Source: Hymenobacter gummosus (GTDB taxonomy: Bacteria > Bacteroidota > Bacteroidia > Cytophagales > Hymenobacteraceae). From it: a DNA stretch of 64,000 bases. The stretch is taken from NCBI RefSeq assembly GCF_003970915.1, contig NZ_RXOF01000004.1:390312-454311 (forward strand). Direction: 5' to 3'. Shown here piece after piece: positions 44,829 to 53,491 of the stretch (positions within the stretch are counted from its first letter, which is position 1; the number at the start of each line of letters is the position of its first letter). Below the pieces are notes generated by a model. That model was given only the letters and a program-made list of their open reading frames with translations. It had not been told where the DNA came from and made no database searches. Made by a program: the position numbers and the translations under genes.

Positions 44829-45733
44829 CGGCGCCAGGGCAGCGGGACGGTGCGCTCGTGGAAGCAGGCCAGCACGCCGTAGCCGCCCCGCACGTTGGAG
44901 TAGAGCGGAATCGGCTCGCCCTGCCACACCACCTGCAGCCGGTCGCTGGGCAAGGTGGTCTGGTTGTAGGCGTGGCGCGTCCACGTCTTGCGGTAGCGGT
45001 AGTATGAGCGGCTCGTCGTGCGTACCAGAATTAGGGCATTGTCGGGAGTTGGCGGTGGAAAGTAGGTATTGCCGTTGAATCCCCGCAATTGCAGTTCAGC
45101 GGTACGGTCGGCAAACAGCCGATCAGAGAAAAACAGCGTCGTTGGCTTGAACGCCTCATCGGCTTCGGCCAACAGCACCGGGTCTTGCGCGGTTAAATCC
45201 AGTCCGGCATACATGTTCCTAGGAGAATTGAGCACCTCGTAAAAACTCCGACCAGGCAAGTCAGGCAACGTCAGGTACACGGTCATATAGATGGTGCCGT
45301 CTTCGCGACTGATGCCCGTGGGCCAGCGGAAGTAGGCGCTGGTGGCCGGGTCGGGCGGGGCGGGCACCGTGTCGGTGGCCTCGGCCGCGGGAAAGCCCGG
45401 GGCCAGGGCCCGCAGGCGCACCACCTGCCCGGCCTGCAGCTTGAGCGCGGTGTCGGCCGCGTAGCGCCCGTTGCGCACGTGGGGGAGCACGGCGGCCAAC
45501 TGGTCGTCCAAGTACAGCTCCACGCGCGCGTCGGCCACGTGGCGGCGGGCGCTGTCGGCCAGGGCCGTCACCCGGCCCACGTAGGCCTCCACCGGCCTGC
45601 CGGCCTGCCCGAAGCAGCCCAGCACCAGCCGTTTTGGCGGGGCCGGCAAATCCGAATCAATTTCTTGGATACACCCGCAGGTGCATCCAAGAAATATCGA
45701 CGTAAGCAAAGAGTAGGTAACGGTGCGTTGCAA
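44825..45733 (-). CDS. DUF4249 lipoprotein, receptor partner
   Basis: 302 residues with a lipoprotein signal (LLTSIFLGCTCGCIQE). KRLVLGCFGQAGRPVEAYVG opens the DUF4249 domain, which includes VADARVELYLDDQLAAVL and ends with the segment around SYYRYRKTWTRHAYNQTTLP. DUF4249 proteins are surface lipoproteins encoded next to TonB receptors; a substrate-capturing role is inferred. It overlaps the receptor by 4 bases and lies 5 bases after the preceding lipoprotein gene, making a three-gene operon. Confidence 0.88.
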   Translation of the reverse strand: MQRTVTYSLLTSIFLGCTCGCIQEIDSDLPAPPKRLVLGCFGQAGRPVEAYVGRVTALADSARRHVADARVELYLDDQLAAVLPHVRNGRYAADTALKLQAGQVVRLRALAPGFPAAEATDTVPAPPDPATSAYFRWPTGISREDGTIYMTVYLTLPDLPGRSFYEVLNSPRNMYAGLDLTAQDPVLLAEADEAFKPTTLFFSDRLFADRTAELQLRGFNGNTYFPPPTPDNALILVRTTSRSYYRYRKTWTRHAYNQTTLPSDRLQVVWQGEPIPLYSNVRGGYGVLACFHERTVPLPWRR

Positions 45734-45738
45734 AGCAG

Positions 45739-46921
45739 TTATTTAGTGATGGACAAATACAAACCGTTGCCACCGCGTACGCCCACTTCCCAGAAGCCCT
45801 GGGTTATCTCGTACTGATCGGCAAAGCCATAGCCGAAAGGCGCCGTGAACGTGCCGTTCAGGTCGGGGTATTCTGCCCGGCGCGCGTTGGAGCAGTAGGA
45901 CACGTCGTTTTCGTGGAAGTTGTCGGTGAGCGTGTAGCTGTTTACGGTTGTCTGGTTGGTGTTCAGGTCAATCAGGGTGTAGAAGTAGTTGAGCGAGGAG
46001 TTGAAGTAGTGGATGCGCCCAGCGCAGTCGGCCGCGACCCAGTTGCCCCAGGTATTTTTCCGCTGGCATAGCACATCGTGGTAGTAATTCACTAAGTTAT
46101 TGTTAGACCCAAAGCTGGGCAGATCAGAATAAAAGTATACTGACATGTAGACTCGACGACTATCGTTGGAGTAAAAAGCAGGCCAAAGACCTTTGGAAAC
46201 GTTATGCCCCGAACCGGTAGCAGGCTTCAAAAGGTAAGTAATCAACGGTTCGGGCTGGTCGTTTTGTGGATTGCTCCGAATAGCGCCTAACTGCTCCAAC
46301 TGTTCGTTGCGGGCGCTCTTAATCTCCAGGTCGGCGGAAGCTCTTGGGTTAAGCAATTCATTTTTCCGGCGCAGGTCCCCGGTCTTCAGCAGGTAAAAAC
46401 GGTCGGCTGCATAACGATACAAACTGTCGCCTATTGCCACGATACCATCCGAATTGATGGCCCGGGCCACGGCCGGGTTGAACGTGTTCATCCAGGTGGA
46501 ATGTGAACCGTCCGGCTCGCGCACGTTCAGAATGGTGCCGGCGGCTTCGTATTGCCGGTACGCCGCCGAGTGCGGCTCGGGCTGGCCCGCCAGGGCCGTT
46601 TGCTGGGCCGGCGTCAGGCTGCTGATGATACCGGCCTGCAATTGTTCATCCGCCTGCATAGCTGTGGTATAGGCCCGCTCCATTGACGTGAACTGGTGGG
46701 CACTCTCCCACTGGTCGGCCGCCCGCTCGTTTTTGCTTGCCCGCACCAGGTAGTTGCTCAGCGCCCGGCGGTTGCGAAACCGCAACACTCCGTCTTCCAC
46801 TCGAACGTCGCTGTCGAGTGTTACCGGCGTGGGTGCGGGCGTTTCTACCGTTTCCTTTTCACAGGAAATCAGACCAAAAAATTAGCCCACAAGTCAGGGC
46901 TGCTACGACATACTTTCTCAT
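45739..46921 (-). pseudogene. Frameshifted lipoprotein gene heading the receptor operon
   Basis: The body is a 353-codon frame (46800-45739; MEDGVLRFRNRRAL ... GLYLSITK) with no signal peptide. An ATG at 46921 in another frame gives MRKYVVAALTCGLIF and then a stop. Removing one T from the T6 run near 46877 joins the two into a proper lipoprotein start (LIFGLISCEKE, Cys about residue 20) that continues into the body through VTLDSDVRVEDG. So the gene is split by one extra base in a homopolymer. It may be a sequencing error, a recent mutation or phase variation. Domain identity is unknown. It lies 5 bases upstream of the DUF4249 gene. Confidence 0.75.
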
Positions 46922-47419
46922 TGTGTTGGTAGGTTGGAAAAAAGTGAATACTAAGCACATAGATAAGATTGGCTCGGGTACTTTTCAAGGAACAAGGTGC
47001 CGCTTAAATGATTTGTTTAATTTCAATATTGACTTGACACAAGAGAGGCTGAGCTGCTTTTACAAGCGTTTTTTATTGCAGGATCATAACGCGCACTGGC
47101 TTAATTTACAACAGTATGTGACATTGAATTTATTGAATACTTTCAGCCTTTCAGCGAATTACGCATCGGTATGACAGCGGTGCCGTTCTGGCCTCCAACA
47201 GTAGCGGGTAAAGGTCTGCGGCCTCAACGGCGGCAGCGGTAATTTAGTACCGGCCCGGGCACTTTGCGGCAACTTCCGCCGGTTCTGTCCGCGCCCCGCG
47301 CAACCCTGCCCGCGGCCCGGCGTCCTTGGCATCCGCCAAGATTTCCTGGGGCCCGCCGGCCGCGGCTTTTCCCCCGGCCGGCTGTAACTTACTGCTTCAT
47401 TTCGCCCTTTTTCCACCGT
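46922..47419. other. Divergent intergenic region, AT-rich on the left
   Basis: 498 bp between two divergent genes. About 46925-47165 is AT-rich and probably carries the promoter of the lipoprotein/receptor operon; the right half is GC-rich. No ORF, RNA or repeat is recognised. Confidence 0.4.
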
Positions 47420-49774
47420 ATGCGTTTCCGCATCCTACTCGCTACTGCCCTGGGCGCCCTGCTGGCTGGCCCCGCGCTGGCGCAGCAAACCCACTCCGGC
47501 ACCGACAAATTTGCCCAGCTCGGCACGGAGCTGCCCACGCCCACTACCTTCCGCACCGCCTCCGGTGCCCCAGGTAAGGACTACTGGCAGCAGCGCGCCG
47601 ACTACAACATCCGCGTGACGCTCAACGACGAGACGCAGAGCATTACGGGCACCGAGGACATTACCTACACCAACCTCTCGCCCGACAAGCTCAGCTACCT
47701 CTGGCTGCAGCTCGACGCGAACATCTACGCCCCGAACTCCATGACGGCGGCCACCCAGACGGCCTCCTTGCAGGACAAGATGTCGTTCGGGGCGCTGGAG
47801 TACATTCAGCGCACGGGCTTCGACGGCTCGTTCAAGATTGACGATATCCGCATGAAAGGGGCCGGCAGCCAGCTGCCCTACACCATCAATTACACCATGA
47901 TGCGGGTGGACCTGCCCCGGCCCCTGGCGCCCAAGCAGGCCGTGACCTTCACGGTGAAGTGGCACTACACCGTGAACGACCAGCCCAAGGTGGGCGGCCG
48001 CTCGGGCTACGAGTTTTTCCCGGAGGACAAGAACTACCTCTACGAAATTGCTCAGTTCTACCCCCGCATGGCCGTGTACGACGACGTGAACGGCTGGCAG
48101 CACAAGCAGTTCCTGGGCCAGGGCGAGTTTACCCTGCCCTTCGGCGACTACCGGGTGAGCATCACCGCCCCGGCCGACCACGTGGTGGGCGCCACCGGCA
48201 CGCTGCAGAACGCCGAGCAGGTGCTGTCGGCCACGCAGCGGCAGCGGCTGGCCCAGGCCAAGAATGCCGCCAAGCCCGTGGTCATCGTGACGCAGGACGA
48301 GGCCACCAAGGCCGAGCAGGGCCGCGCCAAGAACACCAAAACCTGGGTGTACGCGGCCAAAAACGTGCGCGACTTTGCCTGGGCGTCCTCGCGCAAGTTT
48401 ATCTGGGACGCCATGGGGCTGACCATCGAGGGCAAGCCGGTGCTGGCCATGTCGTACTACCCCAAGGAGGCCAACCCGCTGTGGGGGCAGTACAGCACGC
48501 AGTCGGTGGCGCACACGCTGCGCTCCTACTCCAAGCGCACCATTCCCTACCAGTACCCGGTGGCCATTTCGGTGCACGGCTCCATCGGCGGCATGGAGTA
48601 CCCCATGCTGTGCTTCAACGGCTACCGCCCCGAAAAAGACGGCACCTACTCGGCAGCTACCAAGTACGGGCTGATTTCGGTGGTGATTCACGAGGTGGGC
48701 CACAACTTCTTCCCCATGATTGTCAACTCCGACGAGCGGCAGTGGACCTGGATGGATGAGGGCCTGAACACCTTCTGCCAGTATTTGGCTGAGCAGGAAT
48801 GGGAACGGGGCTACCCCTCGCGCCGCGGGGAACCGGCCCAGATTGTGCCCTACATGAGCATGGCTGCGAACCTGCAGAACCCGATCATGACCAACTCGGA
48901 ATCGGTGCTGCAGCTGGGCAACAACGCCTACGGCAAGCCCGCCACGGCCCTGAACATCCTGCGCGAGACGGTGATGGGCCGGGAGCTGTTTGACTACGCC
49001 TTCAAAACCTACGCCCAGCGCTGGGCCTACAAGCACCCGACGCCGGCCGACTTCTTCCGCACCATGGAGGATGCCTCGGGCGTGGACCTCGACTGGTTCT
49101 GGCGCGGCTGGTTCTACGGCACCGAGCACACCGACCTGAGCATCGAGAACGTGCAGTGGTACAAGGTGGACTCGAAGAACCCCGAAATTGAAAATGCCCG
49201 CCGGCGCGAGGAGCTGAACGCCGCCCCGCAGACCCTCTCGCAGCAGCGCAACCTGCAGGCCATTCCGAAGACGCTGGTGGACGAGCGGCCCGAGCTGAAG
49301 GACTTCTACAACGGCTACGACGCGCTGGCCGTGTCGGACACCGACAAGGCCCGCTACCAGCAGTACCTGGCGAAGCTCACGCCCAAGGAGCAGGAAACCC
49401 TGAACAAGGGCCTGAACTTCTACCAAGTGAGCCTCAAGAACCTGGGCGGCCTGGTGATGCCCGTGGTGGTGCAGATGACCTTCAACGACGGCACGCAGGA
49501 GGTGGTCAACATCCCGGCCGAAATCTGGCGCAAGAACAACGCGGAGGTAACCAAGGTGTTCGTGACCGAGAAGCCCGTGGCCTCCTTCACCCTCGACCCC
49601 TACCTGCAGACGGCCGACACGGACCTCTCCAACAACGGCTTCCCGCGCAAGCTGGCGCCTTCGCGCTTTGAGTTGTTTCAGCAGCAGCAGCAACCCGCTA
49701 CCAACCCCATGCAGCAGCGCAACGTGTCGTCGCAGCAACCGCAGCAGGGTGGCGGCAGCACCGGCGGGCGGTAA
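47420..49774 (+). CDS. M1-family metallopeptidase
   Basis: 784 residues with a signal peptide (MRFRILLATALGALLAGPAL). The zinc site is HEVGH (His424, Glu425, His428) with Glu447 18 residues on (WMDEGLN), as in gluzincin aminopeptidases. The N-terminal YNIRVTLNDETQSITGTEDI and the exopeptidase-like GGMEYP also fit the family. It should trim peptides outside the cytoplasm. The C-terminus is a Gln/Gly-rich tail (QQQQQP...QQGGGSTGGR) and lacks a recognisable T9SS domain. The start at 47420 replaces a longer frame that lacks a signal peptide. Confidence 0.93.
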   Translation: MRFRILLATALGALLAGPALAQQTHSGTDKFAQLGTELPTPTTFRTASGAPGKDYWQQRADYNIRVTLNDETQSITGTEDITYTNLSPDKLSYLWLQLDANIYAPNSMTAATQTASLQDKMSFGALEYIQRTGFDGSFKIDDIRMKGAGSQLPYTINYTMMRVDLPRPLAPKQAVTFTVKWHYTVNDQPKVGGRSGYEFFPEDKNYLYEIAQFYPRMAVYDDVNGWQHKQFLGQGEFTLPFGDYRVSITAPADHVVGATGTLQNAEQVLSATQRQRLAQAKNAAKPVVIVTQDEATKAEQGRAKNTKTWVYAAKNVRDFAWASSRKFIWDAMGLTIEGKPVLAMSYYPKEANPLWGQYSTQSVAHTLRSYSKRTIPYQYPVAISVHGSIGGMEYPMLCFNGYRPEKDGTYSAATKYGLISVVIHEVGHNFFPMIVNSDERQWTWMDEGLNTFCQYLAEQEWERGYPSRRGEPAQIVPYMSMAANLQNPIMTNSESVLQLGNNAYGKPATALNILRETVMGRELFDYAFKTYAQRWAYKHPTPADFFRTMEDASGVDLDWFWRGWFYGTEHTDLSIENVQWYKVDSKNPEIENARRREELNAAPQTLSQQRNLQAIPKTLVDERPELKDFYNGYDALAVSDTDKARYQQYLAKLTPKEQETLNKGLNFYQVSLKNLGGLVMPVVVQMTFNDGTQEVVNIPAEIWRKNNAEVTKVFVTEKPVASFTLDPYLQTADTDLSNNGFPRKLAPSRFELFQQQQQPATNPMQQRNVSSQQPQQGGGSTGGR

Positions 49775-49803
49775 GCCGACTTCGCCTTTTCGGTTAGCTT
49801 CGG

Positions 49804-49836
49804 ACGGCCGGGCCCCGTGTGGGGTCCGGCCGTTTT
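49804..49836 (+). terminator. Terminator after the M1 peptidase
   Basis: ACGGCCGGGCCCC/GGGTCCGGCCGT stem plus TTTT. A near-identical hairpin follows the RidA gene at 51167. Confidence 0.8.
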
Positions 49837-49867
49837 GTTGTCGGAGCGGCTGCGGTAACTGTTAGTC

Positions 49868-49972
49868 CGTCATGTCGAGCGAAGTCGAGACATCTCGCGT
49901 GCTGACGTTTAAGGGTAACCTCACGATTGGAATTACTATCCAGCGAGATGTCTCGACAAGCTCGACATGACG
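49868..49972. repeat. Composite GTCATGTCGAGC element
   Basis: Inverted arms CGTCATGTCGAGCGAAGTCG... and ...CGACAAGCTCGACATGACG flank a ~35-bp spacer unlike that of the copies at 15511 and 56953. It ends just before the Crp-like gene. Confidence 0.8.
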
Positions 49973-49992
49973 TTCTTGCCTCCTTGGAACAG

Positions 49993-50556
49993 ATGCAGCA
50001 ACAACTACGGGCCCATATCGAACGAATCGTGCCGCTGACCGACGACGAGTTTGCCTTCGTCGGGTCGCATTTCACGGCCCGCACCTTCAGGCGTCACCAG
50101 TTTCTGATTCAGCCGGGGGAGCCGGTGCGCTACTTCTACTTCGTGGTACAAGGGCTGCTGAAGCTGGTGTACACCGACGACACGGGCAAGCCGCACATCA
50201 TTTCCTTTGCCCTGGAAGACTGGTGGGAAAGCGACTTTCAGGCGTTTTACTTGCAGACGCCCGCCACCCTCTCGCTGGAATGCGTGGAGCCCACCGAGGT
50301 GCTCGGCATTACTCTGGCCGACTACCGGAGAATGTGCGCCGGCCTGCCGAAAATGGAGCATTTCTTCCTGGAAAAGGCGTTGCTGGGCAATATGGCCGCC
50401 CAAAACCGCATCCTATCCTTCCTGACCACCAGCGCCCAGCAGCGGTACGAGCAGCTGGCCCGCCGCTCCCCCCAGCTGATTCGGCGGCTGCCCAAGACGC
50501 TGCTGGCTTCCTACCTGGGCGTGTCGCGCGAAACGCTGAGCCGGCTGTCGGGTTGA
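49993..50556 (+). CDS. Crp/Fnr-family transcriptional regulator
   Basis: 187 residues. An N-terminal cyclic-nucleotide-binding-like domain (RRHQFLIQPGEPVRYFYFVV; GKPHIISFALEDWWESDF) is followed by a long helix and a helix-turn-helix (LPKTLLASYLGVSRETLSRL). The usual cAMP-binding residues are not clear, so the ligand is unknown. The ATG at 49993 was chosen because the in-frame extension upstream encodes part of the GTCAT repeat. The RidA gene downstream is a likely target. Confidence 0.9.
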   Translation: MQQQLRAHIERIVPLTDDEFAFVGSHFTARTFRRHQFLIQPGEPVRYFYFVVQGLLKLVYTDDTGKPHIISFALEDWWESDFQAFYLQTPATLSLECVEPTEVLGITLADYRRMCAGLPKMEHFFLEKALLGNMAAQNRILSFLTTSAQQRYEQLARRSPQLIRRLPKTLLASYLGVSRETLSRLSG

Positions 50557-50734
50557 GCGGGGCCTAACATGTGCCCGGCGTGTGCCCCAGGTGTGCGCTA
50601 GGTCACAGCGTAATCGTGCGGCAGGTCACGGGCGGCGCCGGGCTACGCGCCGGAATTTTGCGGGTGAATAACCGGCCGCTGTCAACGCTGCTTAAAGCGC
50701 GGCGGGCGGCCTCACCCCAAACCCAACCAAGCAA

Positions 50735-51124
50735 ATGGAAAAGCGTCTGATAAACCCCTGGCAGTGGCAGGATGCGCGCGGCTACGTGCAGGCCGTGGAA
50801 GTGAAAAACGTGAGCGGCACGCTCTACTGCGCCGGCCAGGCCGCCGTGCTGCCCGACGGCACTTCCAGCGACGCCGACATGGCCACCCAGCTGCAGCTGG
50901 CCATCGGCAACCTGGAGCAGGTCATCGAGGAGGCCGGCTACGAGCCCGCGGGCATCGTGCGGCTGACGGTGTACACCACCTCGCACGAGGAATTTCTGCC
51001 CTGCTTCCCCCAGCTCATCGAGTGGGTGACGCGGCACGGCATCAAGCAGGCCACCACGCTGCTGGAAGTCAAAAGCCTCTACGAAACCCTGAAAGTGGAG
51101 CTGGAAGCCACCGTGGTGAAGTAG
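50735..51124 (+). CDS. RidA-family protein
   Basis: 129 residues, a full RidA/YjgF domain: GTLYCAGQAAVLPDG, DMATQLQLAIGNLEQVIEEA and GIVRLTVYTT with the substrate-binding Arg of the family. RidA hydrolyses reactive enamine/imine intermediates of amino-acid metabolism; the C-terminal catalytic details vary among subfamilies. It lies downstream of the Crp-like gene on the same strand, 178 bases away, so it probably has its own promoter. Confidence 0.87.
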   Translation: MEKRLINPWQWQDARGYVQAVEVKNVSGTLYCAGQAAVLPDGTSSDADMATQLQLAIGNLEQVIEEAGYEPAGIVRLTVYTTSHEEFLPCFPQLIEWVTRHGIKQATTLLEVKSLYETLKVELEATVVK

Positions 51125-51166
51125 CCTTTCCGGCAGCGGAAAATGCTTCTTCTTTCGGTTAGATTT

Positions 51167-51202
51167 GAACAGCCGGGCCCGGTGCGGGTCCGGCTGTTTT
51201 TT
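51167..51202 (+). terminator. Terminator after the RidA gene
   Basis: AACAGCCGGGCCCG/GGGTCCGGCTGTTTTTT stem with a 4-base loop. Confidence 0.85.
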
Positions 51203-51210
51203 CCTCTTCC

Positions 51211-51597
51211 ATGCCGAATTTCTATCACCTGCTCATGGGCGTGCTGCTGATGCTGGGCCTGACGGCCTGCACGGCCCGGGGCCAGCAGCCGGCCGAGGTA
51301 AGCGGCACGGTGCTGGGCTGGACCTGTCGCGAAGGCCTTATCATCGAAGTCGACCAACAGTACCCTATTGGGCGGCCGGTTTGCACTACGCATGAAAATC
51401 ACCGGGACGCCATTGTGGGCCGTAATGCCATTGCCGCGGTCAACAACGCGGACTTTCGGCGGCGCCAAGGGCAGCGGCTGCGTTTTCGTTATGCGCCAGC
51501 CGATAGCGTGGCTGGCCGCGTGTGCCCGGGCTGGCACCAGCGGCAGCCGACGGGCTTACTCTATTTCACCATTCAGATAACCGATTCGCGCTTATGA
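51211..51597 (+). CDS. Small cysteine-containing lipoprotein 1
   Basis: 128 residues. MLLGLTAC-type lipobox (LMLGLTACTARG) then VSGTVLGWTCREGLIIEVDQ, a short beta-rich domain with three more Cys-containing spots. The VxGxxC motif recurs in the lipoproteins at 53007 and 53492. Function unknown. Its stop overlaps the AraC-type start by 4 bases, so it belongs to a three-gene operon. Confidence 0.75.
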   Translation: MPNFYHLLMGVLLMLGLTACTARGQQPAEVSGTVLGWTCREGLIIEVDQQYPIGRPVCTTHENHRDAIVGRNAIAAVNNADFRRRQGQRLRFRYAPADSVAGRVCPGWHQRQPTGLLYFTIQITDSRL

Positions 51598-52043
51598 GCA
51601 GCTACTACCAACAGGAGCTGCACCGCCTGCGCGCCATCGTATTTCCGCACGCACACCGACGCCAGCAAGTGCTGCAGGCCCGGCAGTTCATCGAAGCGCA
51701 CTACGCCGAGCCCATCGGCCTGCCCGACGTGGCCGCGGCGGCCGGCTGCTCCCGGTTTCACTTCCTGCGGCTGTTTCGGCAGTACTACGGCCGCACCCCG
51801 CACCAGTACCTGACGACGGTGCGCCTGCGCGAGGCCCGGCGGTTGCTGCTGGCCGGGGCCTCGGCTACGGAGGCCTGCTTTGCGGTGGGTTTCGACAGCG
51901 TGAGCAGCTTTACGGCCTTGTTTCGGCAGCAGATGGGCTGCCCGCCGCGCACGTTTGCCGTCCGGGCCGGGCAGAAAAGCAATTTTGGAGAAGCCCCGCG
52001 GCCGGAGGCTGCCGATTCTTGCGCCCAAAACGCCTCTTTATGA
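51594..52043 (+). CDS. AraC-family transcriptional regulator, short
   Basis: 149 residues. The C-terminal AraC DNA-binding domain occupies ~25-125: QARQFIEAHYAEPIGLPDVA, AGCSRFHFLRLFRQYYGRTP, HQYLTTVRLREARRLLL and VGFDSVSSFTALFRQQMGCP. There is no N-terminal ligand-binding domain, so a ligand, if any, must come from elsewhere. It overlaps both neighbours by 4 bases (ATGA at each end), coupling it to the upstream lipoprotein and the downstream VOC gene. AraC/VOC pairs of this type are common. Confidence 0.9.
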   Translation: MSSYYQQELHRLRAIVFPHAHRRQQVLQARQFIEAHYAEPIGLPDVAAAAGCSRFHFLRLFRQYYGRTPHQYLTTVRLREARRLLLAGASATEACFAVGFDSVSSFTALFRQQMGCPPRTFAVRAGQKSNFGEAPRPEAADSCAQNASL

Positions 52044-52423
52044 ACATCAAAGTCACCAGCGTCATGGTCACCGACCAGGCCCGCGCCCTGCAGTTCTACA
52101 CCGAAGTCCTGGGCTTCGTCAAGAAAACCGACATTCCGCTGGGCGAGCATAGCTGGCTGACCGTGGTGGCCCCGGATGAGCGCGACGGCGTGGAGCTGCT
52201 GCTGGAGCCGCTGGGCTTCGCGCCGGCCCGCACCTACCAGCAGGCCCTGTTCGAGGCCGGCATTCCGCTGGCGACCTTCAATGTGGCTGACGTGCAGCGT
52301 GAGTACGAGCGGCTGCTGGCCCTGGGAGTGCGCTTCAGCATGCCGCCCACGCCCATGGGCGCCGTCACCCTGGCCGTGCTCGACGACACCTGCGGCAACT
52401 ACATCCAGCTCGTACAGGTGTAG
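52040..52423 (+). CDS. VOC (glyoxalase/bleomycin-resistance-like) protein
   Basis: 127 residues with the VOC fold: MNIKVTSVMVTDQARALQFY, TEVLGF and a closing DDTCGNYIQLVQV. Typical metal-ligand positions are partly visible (Glu in VELLLEP). The reaction is unknown; such proteins include glyoxalases, dioxygenases and antibiotic-binding proteins. It is translationally coupled to the AraC regulator by a 4-base overlap. Confidence 0.88.
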   Translation: MNIKVTSVMVTDQARALQFYTEVLGFVKKTDIPLGEHSWLTVVAPDERDGVELLLEPLGFAPARTYQQALFEAGIPLATFNVADVQREYERLLALGVRFSMPPTPMGAVTLAVLDDTCGNYIQLVQV

Positions 52424-52500
52424 CCGCGGCCCCAGGCCAGCCCACTCCGCGCCGGATATCCTATCATTGCGTTGCCCAACCCTTTCAGCCCCTTCCCGCT

Positions 52501-52875
52501 ATGAGCATCTTCGACGGCCTTCTCGGCAACGCCTCCGAAAACGACAACCAGGACACCCAGCAGGAGCTGACGCGCATCCTGGCCTCCGACGAGCGGGTGG
52601 AAAAAGCCTACAGCATCATCCGCGACCAGATTATCTTCACTAACAAGCGCCTTATCCTGGTGGATAAGCAGGGTGTGACGGGCAAGAAGAAGGAGTATCT
52701 GAGCGTGCCTTACCGCAGTATCGAGCGGTTTTCAATGGAAACCACCGGCCACTTCGACCTCGACGCGGAGCTGAAAATCTGGGTGCGCGGCCAGACCGAA
52801 CCCATCAGCAAGACCTTCCGCAACGACCAGAACATTCACGACATCAGCCGCGCCCTGGCTGAGTACGCGCTGTAA
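52501..52875 (+). CDS. Bacterial PH-domain protein
   Basis: 124 residues matching the bPH family: ERVEKAYSIIRDQIIFTNKR, LILVDKQGVTGKKKEYLSVP, YRSIERFSMETTGHFDLDAE and KTFRNDQNIHDISRALAEY. This is the usual full length. A soluble cytoplasmic protein; function unknown. No partner gene is evident. Confidence 0.87.
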   Translation: MSIFDGLLGNASENDNQDTQQELTRILASDERVEKAYSIIRDQIIFTNKRLILVDKQGVTGKKKEYLSVPYRSIERFSMETTGHFDLDAELKIWVRGQTEPISKTFRNDQNIHDISRALAEYAL

Positions 52876-53003
52876 CGGTGACTGAGTGATTGAACGACTG
52901 AATGATTGAATATTGTCTGGGACCACCAAGACGCGAGTCCCAGCCTCAGTCTTTCGCTCCTTCAATCCTTTACCTGGTCATTCCACCTTCCAATCATTCC
53001 CCC
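52876..53003. repeat. GATTGAATGATTGA-type microrepeats
   Basis: GTGATTGAACGACTGAATGA... at 52884-52914 is built of ~8-mer near-repeats, and CTTCAATCC/CCAATCATTCCC at 52968-53001 carries their inverse. Similar simple intergenic runs occur at ~53983-54012 (CACTATTTCACCAACTCACC) and 57416-57445 (AATTTTTAATTTTTCATTCT). Confidence 0.5.
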
Positions 53004-53006
53004 GCT

Positions 53007-53408
53007 ATGACTATGCGTTTGATTCCGGCTTGCCTGTTGGCGGCTGGCTTGCTTCTCCCCCTCGCCGCCTGCCAGGACGACGACACGCCCAAGGCGCAAT
53101 GCGTGGAGGCCACCGTGGTAGGCCGCCATTGCAGCAACTCCAGCGGCTCCTACGGCTTCGTGCTGAGCCTCAGCCAGCCCAACGGCAATGCCCAAGGCTG
53201 GGTGGATTCCGTCGGCAACCAGTACAGCTACGCTGTGACGGCCCTCAACCTGCCCGCTACTCTGCGCCGCCCCGGTCAGCGGGTATACTTGCTGGCTCAC
53301 CAGGCCACCCCCGACGAAATCAGCGCGGCGGGGCCGCGCACCACCCAGTGCGCCGCCCCACCGCCGCTCGTCACCCTGGAAGTAGTGCAGTCTACGCCCT
53401 GCAACTAA
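53007..53408 (+). CDS. Small cysteine-containing lipoprotein 2
   Basis: 133 residues with lipobox LLLPLAACQDDD (Cys 22). The domain starts AQCVEATVVGRHCSNSSGSY and ends with paired Cys (TTQCAAPPP ... TPCN). Layout and VxGxxC motif match the lipoproteins at 51211 and 53492. Probably a periplasmic or outer-membrane lipoprotein, function unknown. The start at 53007 gives the signal peptide; the upstream frame is repeat-derived. Confidence 0.75.
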   Translation: MTMRLIPACLLAAGLLLPLAACQDDDTPKAQCVEATVVGRHCSNSSGSYGFVLSLSQPNGNAQGWVDSVGNQYSYAVTALNLPATLRRPGQRVYLLAHQATPDEISAAGPRTTQCAAPPPLVTLEVVQSTPCN

Positions 53409-53491
53409 GCTCCCGATGATTTTCCCGGGCCCGTACAACCTTCCCGGGCAGGAGGCAGCTCCTTGCGGCGTACCCTTATTCCTTCCTGCTC

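Noticed and set aside
42325-44882. Long open frames on both strands overlapping the TonB receptor gene
   Set aside because: They are Arg/Pro/Ala- or Gly/His/Gln-rich shadows; only the minus frame ending at 42396 has a signal peptide, plug and barrel.
47435-49738. 767-codon minus-strand frame opposite the M1 peptidase
   Set aside because: The plus strand encodes the HEVGH peptidase with signal peptide; the antisense frame has no recognisable domain.
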